DNA of 64,000 bases from assembly GCF_030551255.1 (NCBI RefSeq), contig NZ_CP130630.1, forward strand, positions 10,601,001-10,665,000, in the 5' to 3' direction. Source of the DNA: Streptomyces sp. NL15-2K (GTDB lineage Bacteria; Actinomycetota; Actinomycetes; Streptomycetales; Streptomycetaceae). Shown here piece after piece: positions 1 through 8,327 of the stretch (position 1 is its first letter; every line of letters begins with the position of its first letter). The translations under genes were made by a program, and so were the position numbers. The notes under the pieces were generated by a model that was not told the origin of the DNA, ran no database searches, and saw nothing but the letters and a program-made list of their open reading frames with translations.

Positions 1-162
1 ACGGTACGGCGGCGGCCGGAGCGGGACGGTACGGCGGTCCAGGTGCGACGGCGCGGCGGCGGTTCAGGCGGTACGGCGAGACGGCACGGCCCTCGCGTCC
101 ATGACGGCTGCGAGGGACCGTGACGGCTGCCAGGGACCGTGAGGTGAGCAGGCGCGGCGGGG
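1..162. repeat. Non-coding edge with short GC-rich repeats
   Basis: No convincing gene is visible before the stop codon of the transporter at 163. The first 60 bases repeat the short word ACGGTACGGC. A 19-bp unit beginning TGACGGCTGC occurs twice in tandem at 102-120 and 121-139 with one mismatch. It lies downstream of the leftward transporter gene and may be a degenerated intergenic spacer. Confidence 0.5.
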
Positions 163-1502
163 TCAGGCCGTCACCCTCTCCGGCTGCCGCGCCGGGTGGG
201 GCGGGCGCTCGCCGAGTTCCTCCGTCGGGACCCTGTGGGTCTCGCGGGCGGAGAGGACCGCGATCACCGGCGGTACGCACAGGGCCGCGGTGAACAGGGC
301 CACCGCCATCCAGCGTCGCCGTCCGGACCCGCGATCTGCGCGGCGAAGGTGACCGCGAAACCCGCCACGGCGAAGCCGATCTGGGTGCCGATCGCCATGC
401 CCGACAGCCGGACCCGGGTGGCGAACATCTCGCCGTAGAAGGACGGCCACACGCCGTTCGCGGCGCTGTAGACGACACCGAAGGCGACGATGCCCAGGAG
501 CAGGGTCAGCGGGTAGGAGCCCGTCGAGATCGCCCACAGGTAGACGAACATCGCCACCGCGCTGCCCGCCGCGCCGATCAGATACACCGGGCGCCGGCCG
601 ATGCGGTCCGACAGCGTGGCCCACAGCGGGATCGCGACGAGTGCGACGAGGTTGGCGAGCGCGCCCACCCACAGCATGGACGAGCGGGACACCCCGACCG
701 AGTCGCTGGTCGCGTACGCCAGCGCCCAGACCGTGAAGATCGTGCTGACCGAGGCGATGAGCGCGCCCGCGATCACCCGCAGTACGTCCCGCCAGTGCTC
801 GCGCATCAGGATCGCCAGCGGCAGCCTGGCGACGCCCTCGTCGGAGGCCTGCTGGGCGAAGGCCGGGGTCTCGTCGAGAGTGCGGCGGATGACGTAGCCG
901 ACGACGGCGACCGCGACGCTCAGCCAGAACGGCACCCGCCAGCCCCAGGACATCAACTGGTCCTCGGGCAGCGCGGCGACGGGGATGAAGACCAGCGTGG
1001 CGAGCAGCTGGCCGCCCTGGGTGCCGCTGAGCGTGAAACTGGTGAAGAAGCCCCGCCGGTGCGCCGGCGCGTGTTCCAGCGTCATGGAGTTGGCGCTGGC
1101 CTGCTCACCGGCCGCCGAGATGCCCTGCAGCACCCGGCACAGGACGAGCAGGACCGGGGCGAGGGTGCCGACCTGGGCACGGGTGGGCAGACAGCCGATG
1201 AGGAACGTCGACAGGCCCATCAGGATCAGCGTGAAGACCATGATCTTCTTGCGGCCGACCTTGTCGCCGAAGTGCCCGAGGAAGAGCGCACCGACGGGAC
1301 GGGCCGTGTACGCGACGCCGAACGTGGCCAGCGACAGCAGGGTCGCGGTGGCCGGATCGGACTCGTCGAAGAAGACCTCGGGAAAGATCAGCGCGGCGGC
1401 GCTGCCGTAGATGAAGAAGTCGTAGTACTCCAGGGCGCTGCCGATCCAGGCCGCCGTGGCGGCTTTTTTCGGCTGGCCGGGCGGTGCGGCGGGGACGGAC
1501 AC
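163..1502 (-). pseudogene. MHS-type MFS transporter, C-terminal frameshift
   Basis: A proton-coupled membrane transporter of the metabolite:H+ symporter (MHS) type. Seen: an N-terminal segment with EYYDFFIYGSAAAL followed by RPVGALFLGHFGDKVGRKK (the MFS loop 2-3 signature) and about 12 hydrophobic segments. The GTG start at 1502 has GAAGGAG upstream. The frame reads normally to about position 314, then runs into nonsense and stops at 264. The neighbouring frame continues a plausible last helix (MAVALFTAALCVPPVIAVLS) and tail to a stop at 163. One missing base near 312-314 would restore a protein of about 446 residues. The neighbouring dehydrogenase and dehydratase genes suggest shikimate or quinate as substrate, by inference. 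The shift could be a real mutation removing the last helix or a sequencing error. Confidence 0.8.
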
Positions 1503-1575
1503 GGCGTGCTCCTTCGGGGGAACCCCACCCTAGGTGGAGTGAGCGGAGGGGAGAGGGCCGGATCGCGGCTAATTA

Positions 1576-1586
1576 ACCCACTGGGT
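1576..1586. promoter_or_regulatory. Small palindrome upstream of the transporter
   Basis: In the 174-bp gap between the transporter start and the TetR stop, ACCCACTGGGT is an 11-bp palindrome embedded in an AT-rich stretch (AATTA before, AGTTAG after). Its position about 75 bp upstream of the transporter start suits a promoter-operator, but it does not match the stronger operator at 2444-2465. A second, shorter palindrome (CCACCCTAGGTGG) lies nearer the start. Weak evidence. Confidence 0.3.
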
Positions 1587-1676
1587 AGTTAGTAGCGGTG
1601 GGGTGGGATGTTGCGCCGACGTTTCCCGGGTGTCAAGAGGTCGCGCCGAGGGATCTTCCGGTACGGGGGCGGGGTC

Positions 1677-2342
1677 TCAGTAGGCCGCGCGGTCCGCCGT
1701 CAGGTAGGCGATCACCATGTCGCCGAGCATCGCGCGGTAGTGCTCGCGCTGCGCGGGATCCACCAGGTCACGGCCGAACAGGGCGCCGAAGGTGTGCCGG
1801 TTGGCGACCCGGAAGAAGCAGAACGAACTGATCATCGCGTGCAGGTCGACCGCATCGACGTCGGCCGTGAACAGCCCCGACTTCCGCCCCGACTCCAGGA
1901 TCCGGCGGATCACGTCGAGGGCGGGCGAGCCGATCTTCCCGAGCTTCGCCGAGGCCGCGATGTGCTCCGCCCCGTGGATGTTCTCGATGCTCACCAGACG
2001 GATGAAGTCCGGGTGCTGCTCGTGGTGGTCGAAAGTGAGCTCCGCCAGCCGCCGGATGGCCGCGACCGGGTCCAGGTGGTCGACGTCGAGCCGCTGCTCG
2101 GCCTCGCGGATCACGGCGTAGGCCCGCTCCAGCACGGCCGTGAACAGCTGCTCCTTGCCACCGAAGTAGTAGTAGATCATCCGCTTCGTGGTACGGGTGC
2201 GGGCGGCGATCTCGTCGACCCGGGCCCCGTCGTAACCGGCCCGGGCGAACTCCTGGGTCGCCATGTCGAGAATCTCGGCCTGGGTGCGGGCGGCGTCACG
2301 GATGCGCCCGTTCGGTCGTGCCGGTTCTTCGACGCTGGTCAT
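1677..2342 (-). CDS. TetR-family transcriptional regulator
   Basis: 221 residues. The N-terminal helix-turn-helix spans about residues 18-65 and includes the typical TTKRMIYYYFGGKEQLF recognition-helix region. The rest is an all-helical ligand-binding domain. The ATG at 2342 has AAGGAA upstream. It is divergent from the shikimate dehydrogenase gene, and the 147-bp gap contains a 22-bp inverted repeat (2444-2465) of TetR-operator form. It probably represses the quinate/shikimate genes on both sides and is released by a pathway intermediate; the effector is not known from sequence. Confidence 0.88.
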   Translation of the reverse strand: MTSVEEPARPNGRIRDAARTQAEILDMATQEFARAGYDGARVDEIAARTRTTKRMIYYYFGGKEQLFTAVLERAYAVIREAEQRLDVDHLDPVAAIRRLAELTFDHHEQHPDFIRLVSIENIHGAEHIAASAKLGKIGSPALDVIRRILESGRKSGLFTADVDAVDLHAMISSFCFFRVANRHTFGALFGRDLVDPAQREHYRAMLGDMVIAYLTADRAAY

Positions 2343-2443
2343 CGGGTTCCTTCGGGCGAGGGGCCAGTGCCGAGATTGTAGAAGCCGGCGCGCATCGCGT
2401 TCCCGGAGAGGCCTTCCCCCTGCAGCTGCTTTGCTGCTATAGG

Positions 2444-2465
2444 TAACGTACCAGTTCGTACATTA
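2444..2465. promoter_or_regulatory. Probable TetR operator
   Basis: An inverted repeat, TAACGTAC-N6-GTACATTA, has 8-bp arms with one mismatch. It sits in the divergent gap between the TetR gene and the shikimate/quinate dehydrogenase, ending 25 bp before the latter's GTG start. Size, symmetry and location fit a TetR-dimer site. Binding by the adjacent regulator is inferred. Confidence 0.7.
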
Positions 2466-2489
2466 GTGAGCCGATCAGGAGGCCCCTCA

Positions 2490-3383
2490 GTGCTGTCCAA
2501 GGACTCGTATCTCGTCGGACTGATCGGTTCCGGCATCGGCCCGTCGCTCAGTCCGGCGCTGCACGAGCGGGAGGCCGACCGCCAGGGCCTGCGCTATCTG
2601 TACCGGATCATCGACATCGACACCCTCGGCGTCCCGGCCGAGGCGGTGGGCGATCTGGTGCGGGCCGCCCGCGACCTGGGCTTCGACGGTCTCAACATCA
2701 CGCACCCGTGCAAGCAGCACGTGATCCGGCACTTGGACGCCCTGGCCCCGCAGGCGGAAGCGCTGGGCGCGGTCAACACCGTCGTCTTCGAGGACGGTCG
2801 CGCGGTCGGCCACAACACCGACGTCACCGGCTTCGCCGCCTCCTTCGCGCGCGGCCTGCCCGACGTGCCGCTGGAGCGGGTGGTGCAGCTGGGCGCCGGA
2901 GGCGCGGGCGCGGCCGTGGCGCACGCCATGCTCACCCTCGGCGCTGAACGGGTCACCGTCGTCGACGCGCTGCCCGAGCAGGCCGTCGCCCTCGCAGACT
3001 CCCTCAACCGCCACTTCGGGGAGGGCAGGGCGCTCTCCGCCACCCCTGACCGGCTGGCGGACCTGCTCGCGCACGCCGACGGCCTCGGCGGCCTGGTGCA
3101 CGCCACTCCCACCGGCATGGCCGCCCACCCCGGCCTGCCCCTGCCAGCCGAACTGCTCCACCCCGGCCTGTGGATCGCCGAGGTGGTCTACCGCCCCCTG
3201 GAGACCGAGCTGCTGCGCACCGCCCGCGCGCTCGGCTGCGCCACCCTCGACGGCGGAGGCATGGCCGTCTTCCAGGCCCTGGACGCGTTCCGCCTGTTCA
3301 CCGGCCGGGAACCCGACAGCGCCCGGATGCTCGCGGACTTCACCGAGCTGACCGGGACCGGGGCCGTAGGGGCCCAGCAGTAG
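2490..3383 (+). CDS. Shikimate/quinate dehydrogenase (AroE family)
   Basis: 297 residues. It should catalyse NAD(P)-dependent oxidation of shikimate and/or quinate to the 3-dehydro acid. Seen: SGIGPSLSPALHE (substrate pocket), GLNITHPCKQ with the catalytic lysine, GHNTDVTGF, the glycine-rich GAGGAGAA nucleotide loop, and a C-terminal GGGMAVFQALDAF motif. An upstream GTG at 2466 is in frame, but AGGAGG at 2477-2482 is correctly spaced for the GTG at 2490. The partner genes (dehydroshikimate dehydratase, MHS transporter) argue for the catabolic quinate/shikimate class rather than the biosynthetic AroE. The cofactor preference cannot be settled by eye. Confidence 0.9.
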   Translation: MLSKDSYLVGLIGSGIGPSLSPALHEREADRQGLRYLYRIIDIDTLGVPAEAVGDLVRAARDLGFDGLNITHPCKQHVIRHLDALAPQAEALGAVNTVVFEDGRAVGHNTDVTGFAASFARGLPDVPLERVVQLGAGGAGAAVAHAMLTLGAERVTVVDALPEQAVALADSLNRHFGEGRALSATPDRLADLLAHADGLGGLVHATPTGMAAHPGLPLPAELLHPGLWIAEVVYRPLETELLRTARALGCATLDGGGMAVFQALDAFRLFTGREPDSARMLADFTELTGTGAVGAQQ

Positions 3384-3412
3384 CCCGCGATCAGTCCGCG
3401 AACAGCCCGCTG

Positions 3413-3456
3413 GCAAGGCGCCTGAAGAGAACCGCAAGCAAGGGGCCTGAAGAGAA
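3413..3456. repeat. 19-bp direct repeat before quiC
   Basis: A 19-bp unit (GCAAGGSGCCTGAAGAGAA) occurs at 3413-3431 and 3438-3456 with one mismatch and a 25-bp period. It lies in the 87-bp spacer between the dehydrogenase stop and the next GTG start and ends 14 bp before that start, close to an AGAGG ribosome site. It looks like a local duplication of a leader segment. Confidence 0.6.
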
Positions 3457-3470
3457 ACAGAGGTACCGAC

Positions 3471-5336
3471 GTGCGTACGTCCATCGCCACCGTCTCCCTC
3501 AGCGGATCCCTCACCGAGAAGCTCACGGCCGCCTCCCGGGCCGGCTTCGACGGCGTCGAGATCTTCGAGAACGACCTGCTCGCCAGCCCCCTCGGCCCCG
3601 AGGAGATCCGCGCCCGCTGCGCCGACCTCGGCCTCACCGTCGACCTCTACCAGCCGATGCGGGACATCGAGGCAGTGGGGGAGGAGGAGTTCGCCCGCAA
3701 CCTGCGGCGCGCCCGGCACAAGTTCGAGCTGATGGGCAGGCTCGGCGCCGACACCGTCCTGGTCTGCTCCAGCGTCTCCCCGCATGCCGTGGACGACGAC
3801 GCGCTGGCGGCCGAGCAGCTGAGCCGACTCGCCGACCTGGCACAGGACTTCGGTATCCGTGTCGCCTACGAGGCGCTCGCCTGGGGCCGGCACGTCAGTA
3901 CGTACGACCACGCCTGGCACATCGTCGAGACGGCCGGCCATCCGGCGCTCGGCACCTGTCTGGACAGTTTCCACATCCTCTCGCGGGGCTCCGACGTCAA
4001 GGGCATCGAAGACATCCCCGGCGAGAAGATCTTCTTCCTCCAACTGGCAGACGCCCCACTGCTCGCGATGGACGTCCTGCAGTGGAGCCGCCACTACCGT
4101 TGCTTCCCGGGCCAGGGCGGATTCGATATAGCGGATCTCGTACGCCGTGTATTGCATACCGGATATGGTGGTCCGCTTTCCTTGGAGATCTTCAACGACG
4201 TCTTCCGCCAGGCGGAGGCCGGCCCCACGGCCGTCGACGCCCGGCGCTCCCTCCTCGTCCTCCAGGAGACGGTGGGCGTGGCCGCGCCACCCGCGCCGGT
4301 CGTCCCCACGGGCGTCGCCTTCGCGGAACTTGTCACGCCGGACGCGGACCCCGTCTCGGCGGTCCTCGGCGCGCTGGGCTTCGCCCGCACGGCCCGGCAC
4401 CGCAGCAAACCCGTCGACCTGTGGCAGTGGGGCGAGGCCCGCGTCCTGGTCAACACCGGGGCGGCCGTACGCCGTGACGGCACCCAACTCGCCGCGATCG
4501 GGCTCGAGTCACCGGACCCGACGGCCGCCGCCCGCCTCGCCGAGGCCCTGCTGGCCCCCGTGCTGCCGCGCCGCCGTGCCCCGGAGGACGCCCCGCTGGA
4601 CGCCGTGGCGGCGCCCGACGGCACGGAACTGTTCTTCTGCGCCACAGACCGCCCCGAACTCCCCAACTGGCGGGCGGACTTCGAGGACGTGAAGAAAGGG
4701 GCCGTAAAGGATGAGGCCGTAAAGGATGACGTCGTCAAAGATGAGGCCGTCGAGGATGCGGAGCACCCGCCCGCCGCGGCGGAGACGGCCCGCATCGACC
4801 ACCTCGCCCTCACCCAGCCCTGGCACCACTTCGACGAGGCGACCCTCTTCCACCGCAGTGTGCTCGGCCTCGACGCCCAGGAGAGCGTGGACGTCGCCGA
4901 CCCCTACGGCCTGCTGCGCAGCCGCGCCGTCACGAACGCCGACGGCAGCGTCCGCATCGCCCTCACCGTCGGCGCGGCGCCGACCGACGACACCGTCCAC
5001 GCTCAGCACATCGCGCTGGCCACCGACGACGTGGTCGCCGCGGCCCGCCGCTTCGTCGCGGCCGGCGGCCGCCTGCTGCCGATCCCCGCGAACTACTACG
5101 ACGACCTCGCGGCCCGGTACGAGTTCGCCGACGGCGAGCTGGAGACGTACCGCGAACTCGGCATCCTCTACGACCGGGACGCCCACGGCGAGTTCCGCCA
5201 CTGCTACACCCGCACCGTCGGCCGCGTCTTCTTCGAACTCCTCCAGCGCGACGGCGACTACCGCGGCTACGGCGCCCGGAACGCCCCCGTACGCCTCGCG
5301 GCCCAGCACGCCGTCAAGCGGCTCACTGGCGGCTGA
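3471..5336 (+). CDS. quiC: Two-domain 3-dehydroshikimate dehydratase / HPPD-like protein
   Basis: 621 residues. The N-terminal TIM barrel (about 1-265, AP-endonuclease-2 family) carries the expected metal ligands in YEALAWGRHV, CLDSFHIL, FFLQLADAP and LSLEIFND. It should dehydrate 3-dehydroshikimate to protocatechuate. The C-terminal part (about 280-620) is a 4-hydroxyphenylpyruvate-dioxygenase-like VOC domain with the metal-site pattern H (IDHLAL), H (QHIAL) and E (FFELLQR). This two-domain arrangement is known for bacterial QuiC1-type enzymes. A charged repeat of the type VKDEAVKDDVVKDEAV near residues 405-425 interrupts the C-terminal part. GTG start at 3471 after AGAGG. Its 3' end overlaps the converging membrane-protein gene by 14 bp. 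The shikimate/quinate role is strongly supported by context. Confidence 0.88.
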   Translation: MRTSIATVSLSGSLTEKLTAASRAGFDGVEIFENDLLASPLGPEEIRARCADLGLTVDLYQPMRDIEAVGEEEFARNLRRARHKFELMGRLGADTVLVCSSVSPHAVDDDALAAEQLSRLADLAQDFGIRVAYEALAWGRHVSTYDHAWHIVETAGHPALGTCLDSFHILSRGSDVKGIEDIPGEKIFFLQLADAPLLAMDVLQWSRHYRCFPGQGGFDIADLVRRVLHTGYGGPLSLEIFNDVFRQAEAGPTAVDARRSLLVLQETVGVAAPPAPVVPTGVAFAELVTPDADPVSAVLGALGFARTARHRSKPVDLWQWGEARVLVNTGAAVRRDGTQLAAIGLESPDPTAAARLAEALLAPVLPRRRAPEDAPLDAVAAPDGTELFFCATDRPELPNWRADFEDVKKGAVKDEAVKDDVVKDEAVEDAEHPPAAAETARIDHLALTQPWHHFDEATLFHRSVLGLDAQESVDVADPYGLLRSRAVTNADGSVRIALTVGAAPTDDTVHAQHIALATDDVVAAARRFVAAGGRLLPIPANYYDDLAARYEFADGELETYRELGILYDRDAHGEFRHCYTRTVGRVFFELLQRDGDYRGYGARNAPVRLAAQHAVKRLTGG

Positions 5337-6786
5337 CGGTCCGGGTCACGCCGGCGAAGACCGTCGTGGCCAGGATCCAGCCGGCGATGACGAGGGCGTA
5401 CGACAGCGTCTGGTACCAGCCCTCCGGGGCGAACGCCCCCTCCTGACCGAAGGAGATCACCGGCAGCAGCAGGTCGAGCGTGAAGAACACCGGGTTGAAG
5501 TCCGGGGCCTCGGAAGGCTTGAGCGGGCGGGGGTGGTGCAGCGCGTACGCGACCGAGCCGACGGCGAGCAGGGACAGCAGCCAGCCGCACGCCCGAAGCG
5601 GGCGGAAGCCGTAGCCGACGGTGGCGTCCTGGACGTGGCCCCACAGACGGCCGTACCAGGGCAGCGTGCCTCGGTGGCGGCGCTGCTTGGCGAGCTGGAC
5701 GAGCCGGGCCGCGTCGTCGTCGCCGATGCGCCGGTATGCGGCGGTCAACTGCTCGTAGGCGTGCGGGACATAGCCGTCGCCGTCGCGCTCCAGCATGGGC
5801 AGGCGGCGCTCGGCGGGTTCGTGCGGGGTGAGGGAGGTGTAGACGAGGCTGTTGAGCAGCATCCGGTCCGGCACCATGTCCGGTTCCAGGAACAGCACGT
5901 CGATCTGGGCGCGGCGCAGATTGAGGAAGCCGTCCGGAGGCGGTCCCTTGCGCAGCCAGAGTTCACCGATGGTGCAGCTGGTGGCGCGCAAGGTGGCGCC
6001 CTCGGGGTTCGACAGGCGCGCGTACGACAGGTCGAGGCGGCCGGTGACGCGGGCGCCGCGCAGGCCGATCCAGCCGCGTACGTGGGTGTTCCGCAGCGAG
6101 AGGTCGCCGTTCACGGTGAGGGTCTGTGCGTCGAGGGCGATCTGGCCCGGGTGGGTGAGGTGCGCGCCTCTGAGATCGACCGATCCGTTCACGGTCGCCC
6201 CGTTGAGCCGTATCTCGCCGTGTGCGCGCAGCTCCGTCGCCCGCAAGTCGTCCTCGATCAACGCCTGGTTGAGCTTGAGTACGGGGTGCGAGTCGTCCTG
6301 CGCGGTCAGTTCCGTGCGGTCCAGGAACAGGGCACCGGATATCTGCGCGCCGCTCAGCTGGATCCGCCCGCGCACCCGGCAGTCCGACAGCTGCACCACG
6401 CCGTCGACCCGCGCGCTGCCGAGGTCCAGGGCCGGGAGCACGGAGCCGCGCAGGCTGAGTCTGCGCAGCTGGATGCCGTACAGGTCGGGCGGGTCGGTGA
6501 AATGGCAGTGGGTCAGGCGGACCGGGTGGTCGACGACGGCGTGGGTGAGGTCGAGCGCGCCGGTGATCCGTGCGCCTATGACCCTCAGGGCGGCGATCTC
6601 CCCGTCCTCCTGGGGCGCGCTGACCAGCAGCGCCCTCAGCACCGAGGCGCGCAGTGTCCGTTCCGGTCCCCAGTCCGCCCCCGCCGCGCAGTCCTCGTCC
6701 GCGGTGGTACGGAAGTCCACCGCCTGCCCGCAGGGAAAGGCGCGCCACACCTGCGCCTCGGCCGGCGTCAGCTCGTTGATCTCCAT
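5323..6786 (-). CDS. Pentapeptide/beta-helix-type membrane protein
   Basis: 487 residues. Residues about 60-290 are made of short degenerate repeats rich in A/L/D and G (GALDLTHAVV, GRIQLSGAQI, GSVDLRGAHL, GRLDLSYARL), the look of a right-handed beta-helix of the pentapeptide type. The C-terminal quarter has two hydrophobic segments (CGWLLSLLAVGSVAYALH and YALVIAGWILATTVFAGV) that would anchor it in the membrane. Streptomyces homologues are often labelled membrane-associated oxidoreductase, but I see no nucleotide or redox motif supporting that. Its function is unknown. Its 3' end overlaps quiC in convergent orientation. Confidence 0.78.
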   Translation of the reverse strand: MEINELTPAEAQVWRAFPCGQAVDFRTTADEDCAAGADWGPERTLRASVLRALLVSAPQEDGEIAALRVIGARITGALDLTHAVVDHPVRLTHCHFTDPPDLYGIQLRRLSLRGSVLPALDLGSARVDGVVQLSDCRVRGRIQLSGAQISGALFLDRTELTAQDDSHPVLKLNQALIEDDLRATELRAHGEIRLNGATVNGSVDLRGAHLTHPGQIALDAQTLTVNGDLSLRNTHVRGWIGLRGARVTGRLDLSYARLSNPEGATLRATSCTIGELWLRKGPPPDGFLNLRRAQIDVLFLEPDMVPDRMLLNSLVYTSLTPHEPAERRLPMLERDGDGYVPHAYEQLTAAYRRIGDDDAARLVQLAKQRRHRGTLPWYGRLWGHVQDATVGYGFRPLRACGWLLSLLAVGSVAYALHHPRPLKPSEAPDFNPVFFTLDLLLPVISFGQEGAFAPEGWYQTLSYALVIAGWILATTVFAGVTRTVSRQ

Positions 6787-6844
6787 CAGCGGGGACTCTG
6801 ACGCGGTGGCCGGAGGCTGTCAACTCGCCCCCGGCCGTGATGCG

Positions 6845-7432
6845 TTACGTCCGGCTGTTCCATTCCACGATCGCCGGTCGACCGTGTTCTGTAGACAGTC
6901 GACTGACTGTTCCCGTCGCGAGCTGGAACAGTCGACCGTCGGCCGGCGCCAGCCCCAGCCGACGGGCCGTGAGCACCCGCAGGAAGTGGCCGTGGGCCAC
7001 GAGGATCACGTCCCCGTCGAGCAGCGCCGCCTCCACCCGGGACAGCACCCGGTCGGCACGACGCCCCACCTGCTCGGGCGATTCGCCGGGGTGTCCCTCC
7101 GGGCCGGGCGGAACGCCATCGGTCCACAGGTACCAGTCGGGGCGGGTGCGGTGGATGTCGACGGTGGTGACGCCCTCGTAGGCGCCGTAGTCCCACTCGT
7201 GCAGGTCGGGGTCCGTCACGACCCCGGTCAGGCCCGCCAGTTCGGCGGTCCGTCTGGCGCGGACCAGCGGGCTGGTCAGCGCGAGCGCGAAGGTCCGGCC
7301 GGCCAGGAGCGGAGCGAGGAACTTGGCCTGTTCCTCACCGCGCTGGGTGAGGGGCAGGTCGGTCCAGCTGGTGTGCTGTCCCGACGCGCTCCACTCCGTC
7401 TCGCCGTGGCGGACCAGCAGCAGATCCCCCAC
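6845..7432 (-). CDS. Histidine phosphatase (phosphoglycerate-mutase family)
   Basis: 195 residues. Seen: the N-terminal LLLVRHGETEWS motif with the phospho-accepting histidine, the acid residue region HEWDYGAYEG, and the second catalytic histidine in LVAHGHFLR. The GTG start at 7432 has AAGGAG upstream. It is the last gene of the leftward pentose-phosphate operon, 7 bp after gnd. A sugar-phosphate phosphatase role would fit but the substrate is not evident. Confidence 0.87.
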   Translation of the reverse strand: MGDLLLVRHGETEWSASGQHTSWTDLPLTQRGEEQAKFLAPLLAGRTFALALTSPLVRARRTAELAGLTGVVTDPDLHEWDYGAYEGVTTVDIHRTRPDWYLWTDGVPPGPEGHPGESPEQVGRRADRVLSRVEAALLDGDVILVAHGHFLRVLTARRLGLAPADGRLFQLATGTVSRLSTEHGRPAIVEWNSRT

Positions 7433-7439
7433 GGCGCGC

Positions 7440-8321
7440 CTACTCCTTCGCCGACTCGACGGCGTGCCCGCCGAACTGGTTGCGCAAGGCCGCGACCATC
7501 TTCATCTGCGGGGAGTCGTCCTGGCGGGACGCGAACCGCGCGAAGAGCGAGGCGGTGATGGCCGGCAGCGGCACCGCGTTGTCGATGGCGGCCTCGACGG
7601 TCCAGCGGCCCTCGCCGGAGTCCTCCGCGTACCCGCGCAGCTTCTGAAGGTGCTCGTCCTCGTCGAGGGCGTTCACGGCGAGGTCGAGCAGCCAGGAGCG
7701 GATGACCGTGCCCTCCTGCCAGGAGCGGAACACCTCCCGGACGTCCGTCACGGAGTCGACCTTCTCCAGGAGCTCCCAGCCCTCGGCGTAGGCCTGCATC
7801 ATCGCGTACTCGATGCCGTTGTGGACCATCTTGGAGAAGTGTCCCGCGCCGACCTTGCCGGCGTGGACATAGCCGTACGGCCCGTCCGGCTTGAGCGCCT
7901 CGAAGATCGGCTGGAGCCGGTCGACGTGTTCCTTGTCGCCGCCGACCATCAGGGCGTAGCCGTTCTGCAGGCCCCACACGCCGCCGGAGACGCCCGCGTC
8001 GACGAAGCCGATGCCCTTGGTGCCGAGTTCCTCGGCGTGCTTCTCGTCGTCGGTCCAGCGGGAGTTGCCGCCGTCGACGACCGTGTCGCCGGGCGACAGC
8101 AGGCCGCCGAGTTCGTCGACGACGGACTGGGTCGGGGCGCCGGCCGGGACCATCACCCAGACCGTGCGCGGGGCTTCGAGCTTGTCGACCAGTTCGGCCA
8201 GGCTGGCGACGTCGGAGAGCTCGGGGTTGCGGTCGTAGCCGATGACGGTGTGGCCGGCGCGGCGGATCCGCTCGCGCATGTTGCCGCCCATCTTGCCGAG
8301 GCCGATGAGTCCCAACTGCAT
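7440..8321 (-). CDS. gnd: 6-phosphogluconate dehydrogenase, short form
   Basis: 293 residues, about 180 shorter than the classical enzyme and matching the short actinobacterial class. Oxidative decarboxylation of 6-phosphogluconate to ribulose 5-phosphate. Seen: the N-terminal Rossmann motif GLIGLGKMGGNM, DGGNSRWTDD, the substrate-binding GVSGGVWGLQNGY, and KMVHNGIEYAMMQAYAEG with the catalytic lysine and asparagine. It follows pgi by 6 bp and completes the oxidative branch together with zwf and opcA. Coenzyme choice (NAD or NADP) cannot be settled by eye. Confidence 0.92.
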   Translation of the reverse strand: MQLGLIGLGKMGGNMRERIRRAGHTVIGYDRNPELSDVASLAELVDKLEAPRTVWVMVPAGAPTQSVVDELGGLLSPGDTVVDGGNSRWTDDEKHAEELGTKGIGFVDAGVSGGVWGLQNGYALMVGGDKEHVDRLQPIFEALKPDGPYGYVHAGKVGAGHFSKMVHNGIEYAMMQAYAEGWELLEKVDSVTDVREVFRSWQEGTVIRSWLLDLAVNALDEDEHLQKLRGYAEDSGEGRWTVEAAIDNAVPLPAITASLFARFASRQDDSPQMKMVAALRNQFGGHAVESAKE

Positions 8322-8327
8322 GTCAAT

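Noticed and set aside
2487..4487. A 666-codon leftward frame opposite the shikimate/quinate genes
   Set aside because: It is a complement of conserved genes with low-complexity sequence and no domain motifs.
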